The notes below the pieces were generated by a model. The model saw only the letters and a program-made list of their open reading frames with translations, did no database searches and had not been told where the DNA came from. Positions 5,906 through 8,790 of a stretch of 8,790 nucleotides of DNA are shown here, one piece after another; the stretch's first letter is position 1; every line of letters begins with the position of its first letter. Position numbers and translations under genes: made by a program. Source of the stretch: Candidatus Nanoarchaeia archaeon (lineage in GTDB: Archaea; Nanoarchaeota; Nanoarchaeia; SCGC-AAA011-G17; JAFCDX01); NCBI GenBank assembly GCA_028717785.1, contig JAQUND010000063.1, positions 1 to 8,790 on the forward strand, given 5' to 3'.

Positions 5906-6430
5906 TTATTGTTTTAATTCTTCTATTTGAATACTATATTTTCCAGGTAATTTAGAAATAGCTTTTTTATAAGCTGTTTTAACTATTGGTAATCCATTAT
6001 CATCAACACGAACTGTAACTACTTTTGCCCCTAGATGTACTCTTGCTGCTCTTCCAGTTGGTTTTCCAAATGAATGAGCCATTCCAGTTTGTAATCTATC
6101 TGCGTGCGCTCCAGTCAACATTTTATTTTCTCTAATAATATGATGTGGAATTGTATTCATTCTCATGAAAAATGCACCATTTACTGAAGTTTCTAAATCT
6201 CTATTTATAACTAATCTTGCAGATTCTAATGCATTATGTCTTAAATTAATATCTTGTCTTGAAATTAAATATACTACATATTTAAATTGTTTTTTTGAAT
6301 TTCCAAAATTAAATTTAACAATTTTACTTTCTGGAATAGTAGAAATATATGAATATTTTTTGAATTTACTTTTTCTAGTATATGGTCTTGTTAAATTTGT
6401 ATAACAATGGCCTTTTCTTAATGTTGACAT
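5906..6430 (-). CDS. rpl10e: Large-subunit ribosomal protein L10e (uL16, archaeal L16/L10AE)
   Basis: This 174-residue protein of the 50S subunit sits near the peptidyl-transferase centre and the tRNA-binding cleft. Family signatures are the N-terminal LRKGHCY and RPYTRKS, IPESKIVKFNFG, NLRHNALESARLVINRDL, the MNTIPHHIIREN block, ADRLQTGMAHSFGKPTGRAARV and a short C-terminal strand region. Length and order fit the archaeal/eukaryotic L10e form rather than the shorter bacterial L16. The ATG at 6428-6430 directly follows the TAA of rpl35ae, and the Shine-Dalgarno GGTGG is encoded within the last codons of that gene, so the two genes are almost certainly co-transcribed and translationally coupled. 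Confidence 0.95.
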   Translation of the reverse strand: MSTLRKGHCYTNLTRPYTRKSKFKKYSYISTIPESKIVKFNFGNSKKQFKYVVYLISRQDINLRHNALESARLVINRDLETSVNGAFFMRMNTIPHHIIRENKMLTGAHADRLQTGMAHSFGKPTGRAARVHLGAKVVTVRVDDNGLPIVKTAYKKAISKLPGKYSIQIEELKQ

Positions 6431-6688
6431 TTATTCCACCTTAACTTTTGTTCCTATTGATTGACCTGGTAATCCTGTATTAAAATGAGCTTTTAAAGCG
6501 CCAGTATTTCCATGAGTTGATTTAATTTCTCCAATTAATTCTTTACCTGCTGGGCTCTTCCAAACCACTCTTTTACTTATTAATTTAGAAGCTTTTTCTT
6601 TAGTATCTATACCACTAACTCTTAAAACCATTTGATTTGTTCTTTGGGTATGTCTACCACGTCTATAGTTCACAATTACAGCTTCCAT
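6431..6688 (-). CDS. rpl35ae: Large-subunit ribosomal protein L35Ae (eL33)
   Basis: This 85-residue small beta-barrel protein of the 50S subunit is found in archaea and eukaryotes but not bacteria, so it is a useful domain marker. The family core is clear: VNYRRGRHTQRTNQMVLRV, then RVVWKSPAGKELIGEI, HGNTGALKAHF and the hallmark GLPGQSIGTKVKV at the C-terminus. The length is typical for archaeal members. ATG 6686-6688 lacks a Shine-Dalgarno sequence but has a TATA box centred about 24 nt upstream, implying a leaderless mRNA starting here. It is the first gene of an rpl35ae-rpl10e pair that may extend into ppsA, and it begins 34 bp after the stop codon of the upstream HTH-containing gene. Confidence 0.95.
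   Translation of the reverse strand: MEAVIVNYRRGRHTQRTNQMVLRVSGIDTKEKASKLISKRVVWKSPAGKELIGEIKSTHGNTGALKAHFNTGLPGQSIGTKVKVE
6436..6440 (-). promoter_or_regulatory. Shine-Dalgarno sequence of rpl10e, inside rpl35ae
   Basis: The minus strand reads GGTGG five bases before ATG 6430. It overlaps the final Lys-Val-Glu codons of rpl35ae, and the junction is TAAATG. This arrangement favours re-initiation by ribosomes finishing the upstream gene and keeps the two ribosomal proteins in step. Confidence 0.65.
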
Positions 6689-6707
6689 GTTTTATCGTCT
6701 AAATTAG

Positions 6708-6717
6708 AATTTAAAAA
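6708..6717 (-). promoter_or_regulatory. TATA box of the rpl35ae-rpl10e transcript
   Basis: The minus strand reads TTTTTAAATT, centred about 24 nt before ATG 6688. It lies in the 34-bp gap after the upstream gene, so the ribosomal pair has its own promoter despite the tight spacing. Confidence 0.5.
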
Positions 6718-6722
6718 CCTTT

Positions 6723-7445
6723 CTACTGTCTTAATCCATGCTTGTAATCACTTAAAAATCTACTTATAGATACAGCTGTTCTAATAGATTCACCTTGATG
6801 ATATAGATTATTTAACTCGTTTGCAATTTTTGCACTTGCAATCATTGAACTTCTTCTATACTTTGGTTGTGTTACCATATTTAAAACAGATAATTTTTCA
6901 TCATTAGACCAAACAGTATAACCTGCTGCTTCAGCTCCAGATTTTCCAATTTGTTGATGTTCTTCATGACTTTTTCCATGAATTCCAATTTTTTCTTTAA
7001 TTTGAGTTCTAGCTCCTTTTTTACCATTTAATATTCTTTGACTTGTACTAATACCATATAACCCCTGATTTTCTCTTCTCATTTGTTCATCTACTTTTCT
7101 TGCATTATCTGAATGATGTTTTTCAGATAAAATGAGATATTCATCTAAAGGAATTAATCCATCATAAACTTCTTTACTAAGAAATCTAATATTTGAATGA
7201 TAACCACATAAAGCATATCTAACTGCTTCTGATGCAGTATCTTCAGAAAGATTATTAATACTAGATAAATTATAATTTTTTACAATTTCTTTTAAAGAAA
7301 TTCCTTCTCTATAATCTTTAGCTATTTGAGGAATTGTTTTTTGTAAAAGTTTACCTAATTCAATTGCATGTTTCATTGCAGAAATTTGACTATTTGTAAA
7401 ATCTTTAATTTTTTTAGGTAACTTGTCTTCTAACGTAGATTTCAT
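6723..7445 (-). CDS. Uncharacterised protein with HTH-like, glycine-motif and Myb-like segments
   Basis: I do not recognise the family of this 240-residue soluble protein. Three regions can be described. Residues about 37-80 hold an HTH-like pattern (PQIAKDYREGISLKEIVKNYNL, then SEDTASEAVRYALCG). Residues about 139-175 have glycine-rich repeats (LNGKKGART, GIHGKSHEEH, IGKSGAEAAG) that recall, only loosely, the KGG motifs of small stress-induced proteins. The C-terminus (178-240) begins VWSNDEKLSVLNM, continues with PKYRRSS, AKIANELNNLYHQG and IRTAVSISRFL, and has the feel of a Myb/SANT or HTH domain. Together they suggest nucleic-acid binding; this is inference. ATG 7443-7445 has no Shine-Dalgarno sequence and a TATA box 25 nt upstream, so it is probably leaderless. 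It lies between the nucleotidyltransferase-HEPN gene and the ribosomal pair on the same strand. Confidence 0.7.
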   Translation of the reverse strand: MKSTLEDKLPKKIKDFTNSQISAMKHAIELGKLLQKTIPQIAKDYREGISLKEIVKNYNLSSINNLSEDTASEAVRYALCGYHSNIRFLSKEVYDGLIPLDEYLILSEKHHSDNARKVDEQMRRENQGLYGISTSQRILNGKKGARTQIKEKIGIHGKSHEEHQQIGKSGAEAAGYTVWSNDEKLSVLNMVTQPKYRRSSMIASAKIANELNNLYHQGESIRTAVSISRFLSDYKHGLRQ

Positions 7446-7464
7446 AAAAAATTAGAAATTTGTT

Positions 7465-7476
7465 AATTTATAAATT
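7465..7476 (-). promoter_or_regulatory. TATA box of the uncharacterised 240-residue protein gene
   Basis: AATTTATAAATT is a perfect palindrome containing a TATA core, centred about 25 nt before ATG 7445. Further upstream, near 7493-7500, a second TATA-like CTTTATAG on the minus strand is too far away to serve the same start. The 68-bp spacer holds nothing else I can identify. Confidence 0.55.
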
Positions 7477-7513
7477 TGCCTATTTGTTACCCCTATAAAG
7501 ATACTACTTAAGT

Positions 7514-8785
7514 CTATTTTTCTTTCTTAACTTTACTTAATTCTATCAAATTTTTTCTTTGAACATAATCTACACAAGTTTTCATAAATATTCTAGCATC
7601 TCTTCTTACTTTCTCTATTTCTTGAGTTGTTAGTTTTTTAGTTGTATTTTTCTTCATATCTATTACTTGTTTTAATATATTTGATAAACTTTCAGGTAAT
7701 CTTTCTTTATCTAAAACTTGTTTAAATGAATTTACTAAATTAACATCTGTAAATTTAATTTTATTTATTTCTAGAATTTCTTTAGTTATTTTTGTACAAG
7801 AATCATAAGTTTCATTTACATTTTCTACATCTTTTTTCTTTTGTATCTGTTCGAATAATTTTTTAATTCTCTTCAAGTATTCTTCAGAATCTTTTAATAA
7901 ATCATCAATTTCTTTTCCTGAAATTTCTTTTACTTTTCTATGTTCAATATCTTTGTAATAAACTCTTATTTTTTCTAACATATCAACATATTTTGATTCA
8001 AGCATTTTTTCTTGTTTAACAAATATTTTATCTAATAATTCAATAGTTTCTTTTGGAGTTGGTGGTGCAATTCCGTATAACATTAATGCTGCTTGTGCTG
8101 AATTTAATACAGCATAATACAAATCTTCTCCTACTACACTTAATAATTTAGCTTTAGTTCTTTCAATTAATCTTTCTCCAATATCCATTTGCATTTCAAT
8201 TGCTTCTTGACTTGGTCTTATACGACCCATTTTTAATAATAATTTCCAGGGCATGAATACGCCTCTATCATATAATGGAACTCCATCTCTTAAGAAAGTA
8301 AAAATAACTGGATGAGCATCTTTAACAGAATCCCAAAAATCAGTTAAAATATAAGTTTGAATATGGAATTGTTTTTTTATTCCTGTTATTTCTGCTGCTT
8401 GTGCTCCCATTCCTCTAATTATTGCACCAAGTTTATCTCTTAATTCTGTTCTAGACATTCTTTTAACATCTGTATCATCTACAATAATGTAAACATCAAT
8501 ATCATTACTTTTTTCTCCCCTAAATAAAGAACCTGCAGCTACATAACTAACTATATATTTTTCAAATTTCTTTATAGCCATTGTTTTATGTATTTCAGAA
8601 ATTCTTAGTGCAGCTAAAACATCCATTGGATCATAAATTGGAGCTGACATAGCAATCATTTTTAGAATTTCATATTTTGAATCATAACAAGATTCTCTTA
8701 AATCAAATAAGGACATTAATCTTGGTTTAATATTTTTATCAATTCCTTGTGCTTCTTTTTCAACAAATTTAGCTGTTTTTTCCAT
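7514..8785 (-). CDS. Nucleotidyltransferase fused to HEPN-like helical domains
   Basis: This 423-residue protein has, after an N-terminal helical region, a polymerase-beta-type nucleotidyltransferase domain at about residues 70-175. The signature GS (85-86) is followed by DxD (Asp95, Asp97) in AAGSLFRGEKSNDIDVYI. The expected third carboxylate is not obvious: the matching strand reads FHIQTYILTDFW, with Gln143 where an acid might be expected and Asp149 beyond. Residues about 195-315 look like a HEPN helical bundle (DLYYAVLNSAQAALMLYGIAP and IRVYYKDIEHRKV). Arg274 and His282 are seven residues apart, not the RX4-6H of HEPN ribonucleases. A further helical part (about 330-415, QEIEKVRRDARIFMKTCVDYV) may be a second degenerate bundle. 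Separate MNT and HEPN proteins form toxin-antitoxin pairs; a one-chain version could instead modify RNA or nucleotides. ATG 8783-8785 lies five bases from the window edge, so a longer N-terminus is possible. Confidence 0.72.
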   Translation of the reverse strand: MEKTAKFVEKEAQGIDKNIKPRLMSLFDLRESCYDSKYEILKMIAMSAPIYDPMDVLAALRISEIHKTMAIKKFEKYIVSYVAAGSLFRGEKSNDIDVYIIVDDTDVKRMSRTELRDKLGAIIRGMGAQAAEITGIKKQFHIQTYILTDFWDSVKDAHPVIFTFLRDGVPLYDRGVFMPWKLLLKMGRIRPSQEAIEMQMDIGERLIERTKAKLLSVVGEDLYYAVLNSAQAALMLYGIAPPTPKETIELLDKIFVKQEKMLESKYVDMLEKIRVYYKDIEHRKVKEISGKEIDDLLKDSEEYLKRIKKLFEQIQKKKDVENVNETYDSCTKITKEILEINKIKFTDVNLVNSFKQVLDKERLPESLSNILKQVIDMKKNTTKKLTTQEIEKVRRDARIFMKTCVDYVQRKNLIELSKVKKEK

Positions 8786-8790
8786 ATAAG

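Noticed and set aside
6165..6404. Plus-strand open frame of about 79 codons inside rpl10e
   Set aside because: It is antisense to a ribosomal protein gene, with hydrophobic low-complexity translation typical of AT-rich shadow frames.
1..8790. tRNA, rRNA, CRISPR array or insertion sequence
   Set aside because: I saw no T-loop-like GGTTCGAATCC sequence, no regularly spaced repeats, no rRNA-like GC-rich tract and no transposase. Short guide RNAs in the small gaps cannot be excluded by eye.

Overview
The window looks like a piece of an AT-rich archaeal chromosome, most likely from a DPANN lineage of the Woesearchaeota/Pacearchaeota type. The domain call is firm. Two archaeal/eukaryotic-type ribosomal proteins are present (L35Ae/eL33 and the L10e form of uL16), along with a TrmB-family regulator and archaeal TATA boxes about 25 nt upstream of start codons that lack Shine-Dalgarno sequences. 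The lineage is an inference from the very low G+C, short intergenic spaces, the small DUF5652-like membrane protein and the general protein style. No rRNA or other phylogenetic marker settles it.

Layout, left to right. (1) The C-terminal end of an unidentified plus-strand gene (2-148) converges on a small two-helix membrane protein on the minus strand (181-417), with a T-rich terminator between them. (2) A short TrmB-type regulator (551-1306, minus) is divergent from a radical SAM enzyme (1402-2454, plus). The 95-bp spacer carries back-to-back TATA boxes and a GC-rich imperfect dyad between them. (3) Directly after the radical SAM gene lies a free-standing two-motif LAGLIDADG homing endonuclease gene (preferred start 2566, end 3579, plus). 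It has its own TATA box inside a 9-bp inverted repeat whose distal arm overlaps the start codon. (4) Its last codons run antisense into the 3' end of phosphoenolpyruvate synthase (3549-5864, minus). (5) Upstream of ppsA on the same strand are rpl10e (5906-6430) and rpl35ae (6431-6688), translationally coupled. (6) Further upstream are a 240-residue probable DNA-binding protein of unknown role (6723-7445) and a 423-residue nucleotidyltransferase plus HEPN-like fusion (7514-8785), both minus.

How the parts fit. The right half is a same-strand block of housekeeping genes (translation, the gluconeogenic enzyme PEP synthase) and two probable nucleic-acid-interacting proteins. The left-centre is accessory in character: a regulator/radical SAM pair and a likely mobile endonuclease gene wedged between the radical SAM gene and ppsA without interrupting either. 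Two initiation modes are visible. Five genes have a TATA box centred 23-27 nt before the ATG and no Shine-Dalgarno, as expected of leaderless transcripts. Three (the small membrane protein, rpl10e, ppsA) have GGTG-containing Shine-Dalgarno sequences.

The most distinctive observations are the endonuclease control region, which resembles in layout the hairpin-plus-internal-promoter control known for phage T4 homing endonucleases; the single-chain nucleotidyltransferase-HEPN protein with non-canonical active-site spacing; and the uncharacterised HTH/glycine-motif/Myb-like protein beside it. No tRNA, rRNA, CRISPR array or insertion sequence was seen. No gene-free stretch exceeds about 135 bp.
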